In this document: positions 12,301-25,093 of the stretch, in pieces | How positions within the stretch are numbered: the stretch's first letter is position 1 | Layout: every line of letters begins with the position of its first letter | Assembly: GCF_000276665.1 (NCBI RefSeq) | Contig: NW_004955404.1 | Coordinates: 29,621,838 to 29,685,837, forward strand | DNA length: 64,000 nucleotides | Direction of reading: 5' to 3' | DNA from: Chinchilla lanigera | Taxonomy: Eukaryota > Chordata > Mammalia > Rodentia > Chinchillidae | The notes under the pieces: model-generated | Databases searched by the model: none | What the model was told of the DNA's origin: nothing | The model's input: only the letters and a program-made list of their open reading frames with translations | Position numbers and translations under genes: made by a program

Positions 12301-15300
12301 AGTTTGGTTAACTGTTATCCCAGTACCACAGTGCTCCCAAAATAGTGGATGTGCTTCCAGGACAAATGGATCCTACTGAAAACACATCCTCCCTCATTCT
12401 AGCAAAGACTTTGCTGGGATCATGACAAGAAGGCGAAGATGATTTGGAGAATTACAGAAAATTACATATATATATATATATATACACACACATATATATT
12501 ACATTTTATATATAGCTAAATCATGCATATATGATTTTAGAAATTAAACAAATATTAGAATAAAAATTTAACAATCCTAGGCCCAGTCATTTGTGGTCTA
12601 TGATGGTATGGAAGAATCAAAATTCAAAATGTGGAGAATAAATGGGAAGATTGAATTCTTAAATCTTGAGCTGAATTAATATTTGACATCCTTTCATGAA
12701 CCCGAAGTTCCTCTACTGTCTTATTTATATATTCAGCCTAACACTGTGCCAAACTCTTTATCAAGGCCCACTAGAACAACGCTCTAAAGAGAGCCCATAA
12801 CTACTGAATCCCATCATGACCTCTGCTGAAGTCTGCTTAGATTCACTCTCTGGAGAAAATTGCTGACTGTGGGCCCCTAGACTGACCCCCCGGCAAGAAC
12901 TGGCTGAGTCAGTCTTTGCTCCTTCTCCCATATTGACCATTAGGGGTACTTCTCCTGATAGCAGAGGTAAAAACGTAGTTTATTAGTGAGCTTATGAATA
13001 AGACAGCTAGCTAGGGAAAGAGCTTGAGATAGAGTTGTGTGATCAGCCATGCTGATGTGAATTAAAATAAGAACAGGCAGTGAACTACGATTTTGGACCA
13101 GAAATAAACTTGCTCAGGCAATGTGAAATGAAGCCCTCCCTACTAATGGGAATTGTAGTCCCTCCCTGCTAAACTGCTGAGTGCCCAGGAACTTAAAATG
13201 CAAAATAACTCATTTTTCTCTAAAATCCCAGTTTCTTTCAAACCCTACCTGGTGAGTAACTGGGTTAGAGAGCTTGAGTTCTAACTGGAACTCATTTTAA
13301 GTATACAAAGCTACCCATTAGGTGGCCTCTAAGAAATTGAGCACTGCCTGTGCTCCATTCATCCATAAAACGTTCTGGACCAGGGACCATGTGGAGATTC
13401 TACTCTTCAGATTCTCCTCCTGAGAAACCAGGAGCCTTTGTCCCTTCTTGTTTTTTCCAACAAAATATCTCCTAAATTAAAAAAAAAAAACCTGAAAGTT
13501 CTTGGGTTTTTTTTAGTTGTTGGTATTTTCAAGAGTTTGGAAAAGCATCCATCACAATCCTTATTGTTTAGGAGTCAAAAATAATAGGGCTCATCTCTTC
13601 CCTTATTTTCTTTGGCAAATTTTTTGTTTTGTTTTGTTTTTCTTCCAATACCAAGAATCAAACTCACGACCTTGCACTTGCCAGGCAGGCACTTTGCCAC
13701 TGAGCTAAATCCCCAGCCCCTCTTTGGCAAATTTGTAAATGAGGTAACTAACATCCAACCTCAAAGTTGTGGTGGGAAAAGTAAAACTCATGGCACAAGG
13801 ACTACAGTTGTGGGTGAAGTGAATCATCATAATAAAAAAATAGTTAACAGAAGTGCAATAGTTAACAGAATGAATAATTAACAGAATGACGCAGCAGTGG
13901 GCACTTCTGGTTCCTCCGTTTTGGGGGGCGACTTTCATTTTTATTACTGCCCCAAATTTTGAGACCATTGGAATTAATTTCAGTTCTTAAAAACATCTCC
14001 TCTCATGGTCCTGAGTATTTCACTTAAATAAGTTTATTACACACTGATTCAGGGTATGGACTTCCACTCACAAAACTGATACTGATAAAGGTGTAAAATA
14101 TTATAAAATAGTCTCAATTTATGTGCAATGAGATTTAATACGTTTTACATAGCAGCATCCAGGCTATCAATAGTTGATAAAATATGCAAATTAGGCCACA
14201 TCTCATAGCTACAATTAAGCCTTACATTTAAATACAAGTTTCATGCTTTTAAAATGAGAAATCGGGGTAAATTTCTTTTTAATATGATTACAGTAGAAAT
14301 ATGTTAGTTGATATATATAAAAAGTATGATACTTCAGAAGTAGCTCAGAAGTATCAAAACCATTTGATTTTGCAGTTGAATGATATAAAATTAAAAACCA
14401 AATTCTTCAACATAAGTGCTGAAACTATGTAAGGTAATCTCACAGATCATATCCTGTAAATTTAAAAGTGGAGGCAGGAGTTTTTGGATTTGCTTCACCC
14501 AAACCCTAAAACTTAAAATAAAGGTCTTCACTAATAACTGGAGCCACCAACTAGCACCAGGAGCTAGCTAGTGGGTACCTGAATGAACTTGGCCATTGAT
14601 TATAGTCCCCTTAATGTTTTAAACAATACTTCCCTAAATACTTAGGGAAAATAGAATAAAATTCAATGGAGTATCTTCACATTCTATAATCCAGGATCCT
14701 AGTCGCATCAAACTTGGATGACTGACAGTGACAAATGATAAAAAATCCCAAAATTACTTGAATTTGGGAGGTCAGAATTTTGTCCCAAAAGTTATTCTCT
14801 CTATTAATAACATTGGAGGAACAGGCTGCTAATTTCAAAGAGGCTGGTGGTTTTCCTTACAACGAAGAGGAGGCTCTAACGTGCTCTTACACAGAATAGC
14901 TGTTTCATAAAGATTATGTGAAGAGACAAGGTGAAGACAAGCCAGAGAGTAGCCTAAAACAGGTTCTTCCCTTACGGCCTAAGAAGGACCCAAACCTCCT
15001 GACTGCTTGCTCTAGGACTGCGGTCCTTAGGAACTGTTAGACAATGAATTTCAGGGCTTAAGCTGCCCACCCTATGATAATTTGTTAGGGCAACTCCAAC
15101 AAACAAATATAAATCTGCCTTTAGGCTCACAATGTTTCTCTGGCTGATGGTGGACATCTTTAACTCCTGGGGCTTTTCTACACATGACTACCGTGGACAC
15201 TGCATCTGTGTTCTTCCTAGACCTCTCATTTAGGCTCTTTTTGGACCAAAGCTATTCTGAGGGGAAAAAGACAGGCTTTGTGCTTTATGAGGGAGAGGAG

Positions 15301-18300
15301 CCAGAATCTTACAAATCTAGCAACAATAGCAGTTAACTAAAAAATACTCTCTGCATGCCTTCAAAGAAGTATACTCCCAAAGTGGTATGAATTATAGAAC
15401 GAGTGATTTTATTAGTGGCTTCATAGCATCTTTATTATTTTATTAAGTAGTAACAAATATCAAGATTGGTTGAGTGAACCATAAGATTTCAATCTGAATA
15501 AGCTACACTAATATTTAAAGCAAACTACAAAGTTCCAGGCTATAAAGATCACAAAATGTGCACTTGTTTCAGTTAGTTACACTGATTAGTATCATCAACT
15601 AGATTGCAAGATCCAATAAAAGAAGTTCAGACTGCTCATAAATTTAAAGGGTGTTAAGGGGTGTAAAAATAACTTTTTGTTCTTTAATTAAGACCACATC
15701 TATTGCATGGTGTCTTTACACTGTGGCAAAAGATGAAGAGTTGTGAGTCAAAGCGTGAAAAATAGATTTTTATGGAAGTCTAAGCCAAATGCTGTAAGGT
15801 TGAGCAAATGCTTTATTCCAACCCCCTTCCATGGAAGTTGTAGTAAGGAGAGAACCCTACAGTTTTGTACATTTATGGGCATTTGGAATTAACACCAAGA
15901 AAATCATTAATTCTCTATAGATACAAGGAATTGCTAAAAAAAGCACGTTGTTTATTATTGCAACTATTGCTACTTTTGAAGTGTAGATTTCAAAACACTT
16001 CAGGGAAATATGAATTATGTATGGGGTAAAGCTACAGGACAATTTTTAGCATAAGAATTTATTCATGTTATAATAGTGCAATTTATTTTCCATGCCACAT
16101 TAAGGTGTGTAACTTCCTTACAGAGCAGATTTGGGGGAAAATGGAGCTGGGGGCACCAAGAAATTGTGGCTTTTAATGTAAAACTTTTGTTAGGATAAAC
16201 TCTGATGAGAGAAAGTTAGTACCTCACTCCTAATTGCTCCTTCTCTCTCATGTGAGTGTAGGAGGTATGTATTAATAGCTGGCAATATGTTTCACTCTAT
16301 TCAACTAACTTAATTTGCTTTGGTAAAGTATCAAATGCACTTACAAAATTAACAGGATCTGTATAAAAAATTATTATTGCATTTCTTTTCTGCCAGTAAC
16401 TAAACCTTAGGCATTAGACTTTAGTTTAAAAAGAATATTTGCCTCCCTAAAAGGAATACAGACTAAGTGAAATAAGGGATACAATTTCTCAATTTACTGA
16501 CATAGCAAAATGGGCCCAATTTTATACATTTTTACATATTTTCATAATTTTCAATGCAGATATCTTAAAGGTTTTATATTAAAGAAATTAATAGATCCGT
16601 AGAGAAGTTGGACAATGAAAACATATTAAATATAAGATGAAACAGATAATTTCAGTGGCTCTAATTTACCATGGTTCATTGAACTGTCATGAGCAAGATA
16701 GTCAATGGCTCAAGCAGGGAGACCAGTCTTAAGAAAAGAGACTCTTCCCATCTGTTTTCAATGATGCATGCTCAGAATATTAGAGCCAGAGGGTAATAGT
16801 TTGATCTAGGTGAACTGTCATAAGCCACTGGTGAAATTAAGATTTAGCCCTTAATTCACAGGTATTTGTTAAACACCTAACATGTAACAAGCATTCAGAC
16901 ACTGTATTATGCACTGTAGGTAAAGAAATCAACAAGACAAATAAAATCCTTACAACTAAAGATATCATAGTCAGAAAGAGATGTTTAAATAATAATCTTT
17001 TGAAGAGACAAATGTTGTAGGACAGGAAGGGAAGAGAGCCTGAATACATCTAGAAGAAGCACCTGATGCAGACATGGTAGGCCAGGAAGGCTTCTCAGAG
17101 CTGAATGAGAGACAGCTATATTGATACCTGAAGGATAGGCAGAACTTGTCCATGCAAGAGCAATGAGTGAGGAGAGAATAATATGCAAGTCAGAGGGGAT
17201 GTGGACGGGGTTTGCATGTAGGTGGAGGGTAAAAGGAGATGCAGATGGGAAAGCCCATAAAAGCCAGGTCTTGGTGCCTTTTGGAGACCAGGCTAAGGAG
17301 TATGACCAGGACCCAGTAGCAATGAGAAGCCAATGACAGGTTTCAATCAGAAGAATGACACAATCAGATTTGTGTGTTAGGAAGATCACTGTACAGCATA
17401 GTAAATAGACTGAAGGAGAGAAGGCAAAGTTGGCAGCATAAGAACCACTTAGGAGGCTAAATAGTCAACTAGACTGAAGTGGTGCTGAGGATGATAAAGG
17501 GTCTCGGACTTCTTCGTGAGGTTATTTGGACAAGCATCCAAAGTGGTTGAACGATTATGGGGAGTGATACAATGGAGTCAAGGTTATCCCCAAGTTTATG
17601 TCTTGAACCAATATATGAGAAATATGCAGTAGGAAGACACAAAGAAGTTTCTCTCTTGTTAGAATACTAAAATGTTGGGAGCATGTGTTAACAAATAAGA
17701 AGCCCTTAAAAAGATGGAAGTATAATACCACAAAGAGGACCTTTTCTTCTTTAGGTGAATGATGCCTTTTCTTTAGTGTCACTGGGTACATTTTTCAATA
17801 TCCATTTGGAAGTGAAATTTTAATAATTAGTCTAAACACATTTTATAATCTACAGACAACTGGTTATCTTTCTTTAATATTTGTTCATGTTACTGCTAAA
17901 AGTCATGCGATGTCTCCCTGAATAAATGAAAATTCTGTGCACATCTGTATTTGTTTCAGTTTTTGTATTCCTAGAAAGAGTCCAGGGAGGCCTGCTTACA
18001 TTCTGATGGGTGACTCAAGTATATTGAGCCCCTACCTCTGAGTTAAATAGACAGCTGCTGGAAATGTCAGCAAAGTCACATAAAAGAACTCTGATTCACT
18101 GCTGTTATGCTATTAAATAATAAGCACTTGTGCCTCACTGAATTGATGTAAAAGTGCCTTGTGGCTGTCCTTCCTACTGAGAGGTGCTTCAAAATATCCT
18201 TTTTCCCTACCTGCATTAAAATCAAGAGGCCAACACATACACACTATGATGGCTGAATCAGTCAAACGAAGCATTCTTTTCAAACAGTTCGCTTGTTTTT

Positions 18301-21300
18301 CTTTTTTTCTGCTCTCTGACAATTCTTGAACATCCTGGCTGGTTCTCATCAAATCTGATATGCTACTAAAGAATAACTGCACATAGGTTAGATTTGCAAC
18401 CCAAGTTGCCATCTTAAAATAATCTGATGGGCAATATTTTAAAATTTCCTTTCTTTAGCAATCATACTGATATAAGGAAAGTGTCTTCATTCTATAGATA
18501 CTTGATTAGGAGTTACTGAATTACCTTTTTTTTTTTTAAGAAAAAAAGTAGCCTTTTGCAATTAAACAAAAGGCAAAGCTCTTATGGAAAAGATGCCACT
18601 ATCAACATAGCACATTTGCCACAGAGAAGGAAGATACTGGAGTAGAAGGAGAAAAAGAGAAATACATTTTCCACTGTTAGTTAAATACCATGATATGGTA
18701 CTAAATTTAACATTTTCCAGCATGATTGGGAACCTCCTAAAGCTGCTGCTGATATAAAGAAAAATCCACTCTAACAAATACCAGTATGGAGAAATGGCTC
18801 TACTCAATAGTTATCCATACAATTATCAGCAGTAGGATCTACATTAAAAAGCCTGCTGGTATTTGCCATCAAAAAAACATCATATCACAGTGATATATGT
18901 GCACCTATGTTCATAGCAGCACAATTTGTAATTGCTAAAATGTGGAAGCAACTCAAATGTCCATCCACCAAGGATTGGATAAGAAAATTATGGTACTTTT
19001 ATATAATGGAATATTACTCAGCTGTAAAGAAAGATAAACTCGAGGCCTTTATATTTAAATGGTCACAACTAGAAACCATACTCATAAGTGAAATAAATCA
19101 AACATACATGTGCAAGCACCGCATTGTGTCACTAGTGTAAAACTTGAAAGAGTTAATTTAAACTCGGAGGTATGATAGACACTGTGAAATGATAGGAAAC
19201 CAATGAAGAGTAAAGGGCTTCTGGGATGTGGGAAAAGAGAAGGGAAAGAAGGAGAAATTTTGTATGTATGTATATACAGGATAGTTAACATGGTTGTTCT
19301 TCTGTCTTCTATTTCTATGCTGAAAGAAACTGTCAATGAGTCTTTGGTTGACCAGTATTGCATGTTTATATCTGTTTTCACGAGAAGCCACTTTGAAGAT
19401 ATCAATATGTAATACAACCACCATTGTTAATTCCCTACCACTTTGTTTGTAACTCTGTGTTGTCTGTACTGTGCTTGTGATATGTTGTAAAATGTTGTAT
19501 GTCTGTTAATGTTTCCCTCCTTTTATCTTTAAAATAAAAAAAAAATCTCAGTGAAAGTCTAGCGAGCAGCGCAATAGTCAAAGTCTTGCTTAGTATGTTC
19601 AAGACTCTACATTTGACCCCCAGCACAACCAAGAAAAAATGTCTTCTCCCTGTCATTCTAACAATAATCCTCTAGAATAATTGTACCTGATTATAGTTCC
19701 TTAGGTGTGAGGAAAAGCAAAGAAAGGGCATATAGGGGTGGAAAAAAGTGTGAGATCACTTAATCACAGATTTTCGGTATTTTTCCTCTAGGCAGTGACA
19801 TCAGAAGTATTAACATTAAATATATGATGTTTTCTTTCTTGAGACGGCTAGTTTGTATATTTGAGCTATAGTTTGTGGTTTTTTCCTGAAATAAGGGGCA
19901 CGAATACACTTCTCAAGGGGTTGTTCTAGGATTAAATGTATACAATCTTCCCTAGTGCTCCATAATTACTCTCTGAGAATCAATTGCTGTTGAACTGCTC
20001 TTGTGCCTTCTACTTTAGAGACTCCAATGTCCAAATGGTAACAACTTACAAACAGGGAAAAATAAGGCACCGTTGCAGAAAACAAGCTAAGACTTAGCTT
20101 AGTGTGTTACACTGTTCTCTTTCCCCTAGAGGGTTCAAAGTACTTTTTCATAAGTAATTTGTTCTGTTCATCTCAATGTTGAACTGTGACTCCCAGCTAT
20201 TACTTATCAATTTAATAATTTCAAGTTGGCAGAGCAATTTGGACTTAAAACATAGCGCACACTGGTGCATTATCTATTAATAAAGGACTCTGAGTAAAAG
20301 ACATCATGTAAAAATAGCAATTAAAAGACAGTTCAGAACTCAAAGGAGAAGTTCAAGGTTAAAATTTGCTGTTCAATTTTGTAAGCCTGGATGAACTGTG
20401 GATCTGGGATTTTGAAGACTGTGAACATCAACTTCTTAAAACTGTGATTTTATTTTATTTAATTTTGTTCACATGTCATTTCAGATTCGAAACTTGTCTT
20501 CCTGTAGGCAATAAACATTAAGTTGTAGTAGAAAAAATAAGCCCAGAAGTGATTTCAAAATAATGTGATCAATTCCAGAAGAACACCATATGTTTTCTTG
20601 TTAAGAGGAGACACATAGTTCATAAGTGTATCCCTATTCAAGAACAGAAAGACAAAACACAGTCCTTCTTCAACAACGAAAGAAGATAAATTCCTGCCCT
20701 AGAATGTTGGGTATATGTCAACTTGGTCAGGCACAGTCACTTACCGATTAACATTTCTGAGAGCTGAAGGTTTCACCTGAACAAGATTGTCCAAGTCTAG
20801 GCTGTTAAAAAAAGAGAGCAGAAAAAGCTCAGGGTAGCTCAATAAATCCATTTCATCTGGGGGCAGTAGATAGAAAAAATACAAATTGACTGATTTTATT
20901 TGATTACCTCTGATTGCTTCTGGTTACTGAGGGATTCACTTTGATGAGGTTATCCAGATCTCGGTTTCTTAGAAAAACAGAAAGAGAGTAGAGTCAGGAT
21001 GAAGTTCTTTTGGTAAGATCATTCAGGTTATACATCTACTTGAAATAATAATAAAACAAAACATTCTTTATAACCAAAGAATATTAAAATCAGCATAGTT
21101 CTTTTACCTTTGATTGTTGGTGATAATTTTCACATTCACTGTGGTTTGCTTATCAAAATCTTCGTTACTTTAAGGGGGAAAAAGGTTAAAGATTCTTGGA
21201 TTAGATATAATGGGGTTTAAGTTCATTTTAAATATAGGAAAGGATTACAGTATGAGATATATTGCTTTGATATAGAACAGCCATGAAATATGTTTTCTAA

Positions 21301-24109
21301 CCAATCCAGTGGAGAAAGAAGTATGCTGTAAGAGAAAAAAATTGACCCTGACTTCACACATTTTATTGTCAAAGCAAATCTATAAGGGCAAAAAGTTAAG
21401 TGTTCCAGTCCACATCTAGTAGTAGACAATTTTTTCATGCTGGAATATTTTAAATTATAAAGATTGCAAACTGATTCTAATGCTCTTGCCATTTTGAAAA
21501 TCATGTTCACCAATTATTTGGCCCTTATGGATTTGCTTTGACAATAAAATGTGTGAGGTCAGGGTCAATTTTTTTCTCTTACAGTGTACTTCTTTCTCCA
21601 CTGGATTGGTTAGAAAACATATTTCATGCCATGGCAAGAGGCAGCAGAGTTGATAATCCCTGCGTTCGGTATCATCGGCAACAGCAGCTTGCCTGTACTC
21701 CCTCCTCAAGCAGTCCTTTTTCCTCATGTAAAAATAAAAAGCATCTCATATTGATGCAAACTTACAAACTGAGGGGGAGCCACTTAAAGATGAGTCATCA
21801 AAAGACCTACGAAAGGTCCACATTCCTCTCCTTGAATCTGCAACCTTAATCGGGAATGTGTTTCCCAGCTTTTGGTTCTCCTTTCCTATCCTCCGGCCTC
21901 CAAGGTGCACACAAGACCCTAACTGCAGTCCCACTGTTTTGGATTATCCTCTGTAATAATATTCTTAATCAAACATAATCTATTTGTGTCTATAAAAACT
22001 AGTAAAAAAATGATTGGCAAATGAGAAGTATCCAAAAGAATTTCCTTAAATAAACTGACTACAAGTTTTGTTATAAAACAGGTGCTATGATGATTAAGTG
22101 AAAAAACAGAGATTAAAGAAAATCTCTGTCAAAACTAAACCATACCAAAAGGACAACAGTGCTTAAAATGACTTTAATTTAATATATTACAAGAAAAAAA
22201 GAACAATAAGAAATACATCTTTGTAGAGATTACAATATTTCCAAAAGCCACAACTTTTTAATACAAAATTAATTGCAGTCTATTTTATTATAACTACTTA
22301 CAATACTTATGTGCCAGTATAATTAAGAATAAGCAGCGTAAAAAATACAAAAACAAACATGGAAACATCCATTTGGACTTGTTCTGCTGAACATAAAATA
22401 TTTGATGCATCCAACAATCTAGTACAGTGGCATTCACATTGCTGTTTAAAAGGCCAATAAGAAATATATTTTGTATGCCCAATGCTCCCTTTTACAGACA
22501 GACAGATACATACACACACATACACACACACTCACACACACCACATGATAAAAATCCCTTACCAAATAAAAGGAGCTCTCTTATTTTCTATTCGATATAC
22601 TTTATTGGGTAGGGGGAAGTGCTGGTTGTTACTCACTAAATTAATTACAGAACTATATAATGGATGATGACTCACAGTTTGAGAAACATTTGCTTAGAAA
22701 ACATAAATATATGTTATGCCCTACCACTACTTCTACAAAGGCAATATCTTGTATGTATAAAACAGGTTTGAGTAATAATGCTGAATTTCTTTGATTAATA
22801 ACATGTACTATTTATCTCAATGAATTGAAAACAAATATATATTGATATCCTTTCAGTATATGAATCCTGAAAACAAAAGAATCTAATATCTAGATTCTAC
22901 CATCTTTCCTACTCAAGATCTCGCTTTAATTAATTTTGCTTTAAGGCTGTAGGAAAAGATGCACTCAGATATTCAGGTGGAGTTATTTCCAGGTAGTTCA
23001 AGGCCGTACAGTGTTTTGCAGTCATTTCCACACTTGTACCATTGACAGTCGTGAAAGAAGGACCTCAGATAACCCTGTGACAGCAGTAAAGGACACGACC
23101 TGGCTGTCCCACGACAAAAGCATCAGTCCTACCTCGTCCTCCACTATTTCCTAAGGTGTTTAATCAATTTTCGTTTATATGAAGATCAAAGTCTGTGTGT
23201 GTAGTATAATGACCAGAATCAGGCTAAGAGTCAGAGAACCCTTCAGAAGACTGAAGAGGTAAAATAATGCCATCTGGCCTCATTATTCTCATCTGTAAAT
23301 GAGGAACTCGGACTCGATCATCTCCATGGCTTTTTCCCTCTCCAACATCTACTCCAGGACTCTATGAATTTTACTGCATACCATGTTTATTATATCTGAT
23401 TTTAAGGTCCTTTGTTCTTTTTAAGTGCAGTGCACTGACAATACATTCTGTATTCAGCAAGCAGTACATGTGTGCTCCAAAATGTAATATATTAAATTGA
23501 CAACCTATTATTGTCTTGGAGTAACATCTCTGTGCCCCTGGTACATAATTAGCTTTAATCTATGTTAATTGCCTGCTGTTAATAAGATTGAGTATGACTA
23601 CTGAATTCTCTTTTTGGCATCAACAGCCTATAATTATACCCAATGTGCAACTAATGATACCTAGTTGTAAGCTGTGAACCTGCTAGGTGCCAATAATTAT
23701 TCACTGCCTAACAGATCACAGAGCTACTATGAGTCTTCCTTTAATTTTCTCTGTGACTCTGGTCAAACCACTTAACCTATCTGAGTTCTCATTTCCTCTT
23801 GTATAGAATGATTAGGTTCATTTGGAACAGTCGTTTTCAAAATTGCTCAAACTAACCAGAGATAAAAAGCAAATTTTATTACCCTTGGAGAACTACTTTA
23901 AAATTATGAAATTTTAGGTCCATATTCTTCGTGGGAGCAGTAAACCCTCTGAAGAACAATGAACTTCTCCGGGCATGGTGATGCATACCTGTAATCCCAG
24001 CACTCCAGAGGCTGAGGCAGTAAGATTGCTATCCAGGCCAACTCACTAGGCTACATAGTGAGTTCAAGGCCAGCCTAAGCTACACATTGAGATCCTGTCT
24101 CAAAAAAGC

Positions 24110-24148
<39 letters not shown>

Positions 24149-25057
24149 GAAAAGAGAAATAATGAACTTCATAAAACTTTCACTCTTAGAACACTCTTCC
24201 AAAAGGATGTGAATGGTATTATTAATGATGAGCTTAATGAAGTGTGTAGGTACAATTTTAAAATTAACTATCATTAATACATTTTAATTCCAGAGTCAAA
24301 AGTATGAATATCAATGCCACAAAAGCAAAACAAAACATAGACGACTCATGGACTAGCTCTGTTACCGCCACTCCTCTTTGTTCAACTTCTCTTTTCAGCC
24401 ACTCTATTTGAGAGAATAAAAGTCATCATCATACATTCTTTGCAGCTGCCTCTCTTTCTTGCTAATAAGAGTACTATAGTTATATCTAGGTTTCCAGGGA
24501 CATATAAAAATTATGCTGATATTCCAAGACCTATATTCAATTTGCCCATAGAATGAATCATTTATATTCATACTGTAATTAGTTATGGAGGAAAAACAAT
24601 CAAACAAATACCATCTTTCTCTTACCCAGCAGTATTTTTGACAGCTTTGGTGTTTACATTAATAAATTCATCAAGACTTTGTTCACTGCTAAAAGAAAAA
24701 AAAAAAAAAGAAAAGGTCAAAGCCAATAGGAAATCAGCAAATATCTTGACTTGCTTTTTTATAGCTGTAAATTACTCAAAGGGATCTAGAATGAAAAATA
24801 GTAAGTTTCCTGAGTTGCTACTTTATGTACAATAACTGCCATTTTTTAGCCTCAAAACAACTTACTGAGGTAGATAATTAGCATCCCCTATAAAGAAACT
24901 GGGCTTCAGCACTAGGTGTGGTGGCAACACCTATAACCCCAGCACTCAGGAGGCTGAGGCAGGAGGATCACCATAAGTTTGAGGCCAGCTTGAGCAATAT
25001 AATGAGTTCAAGGCCAGCCTGAACTACAAAGAAGACCCTGTCCCCCAGAAAGAAAGT

Positions 25058-25093
<36 letters not shown>

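Larger units (their letters stand above)
12274..20744 (-). other. Large SCEL intron (8.5 kb)
   Basis: Contains the right copy of the direct duplication, a TA run, an ID SINE, a long L2-like fossil and an L1 3' end. I scanned it for the repeat core and for donor/acceptor pairs and found no extra cassette. Repeat 15 and the 12.2-kb exon join in frame directly (CG|A). Confidence 0.65.
21168..24625 (-). other. SCEL intron with inverted repeat
   Basis: Contains a 108-bp inverted repeat pair (21.28 and 21.52 kb), a CA-rich run, two MIR-like pieces and a B1 SINE with a long AAAT tail. The stretch 22.9-23.15 kb is less AT-rich and unassigned. Confidence 0.65.

Noticed and set aside
16985..17389. 134-codon minus-strand open frame
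   Set aside because: Shadow frame inside an L2-like repeat.
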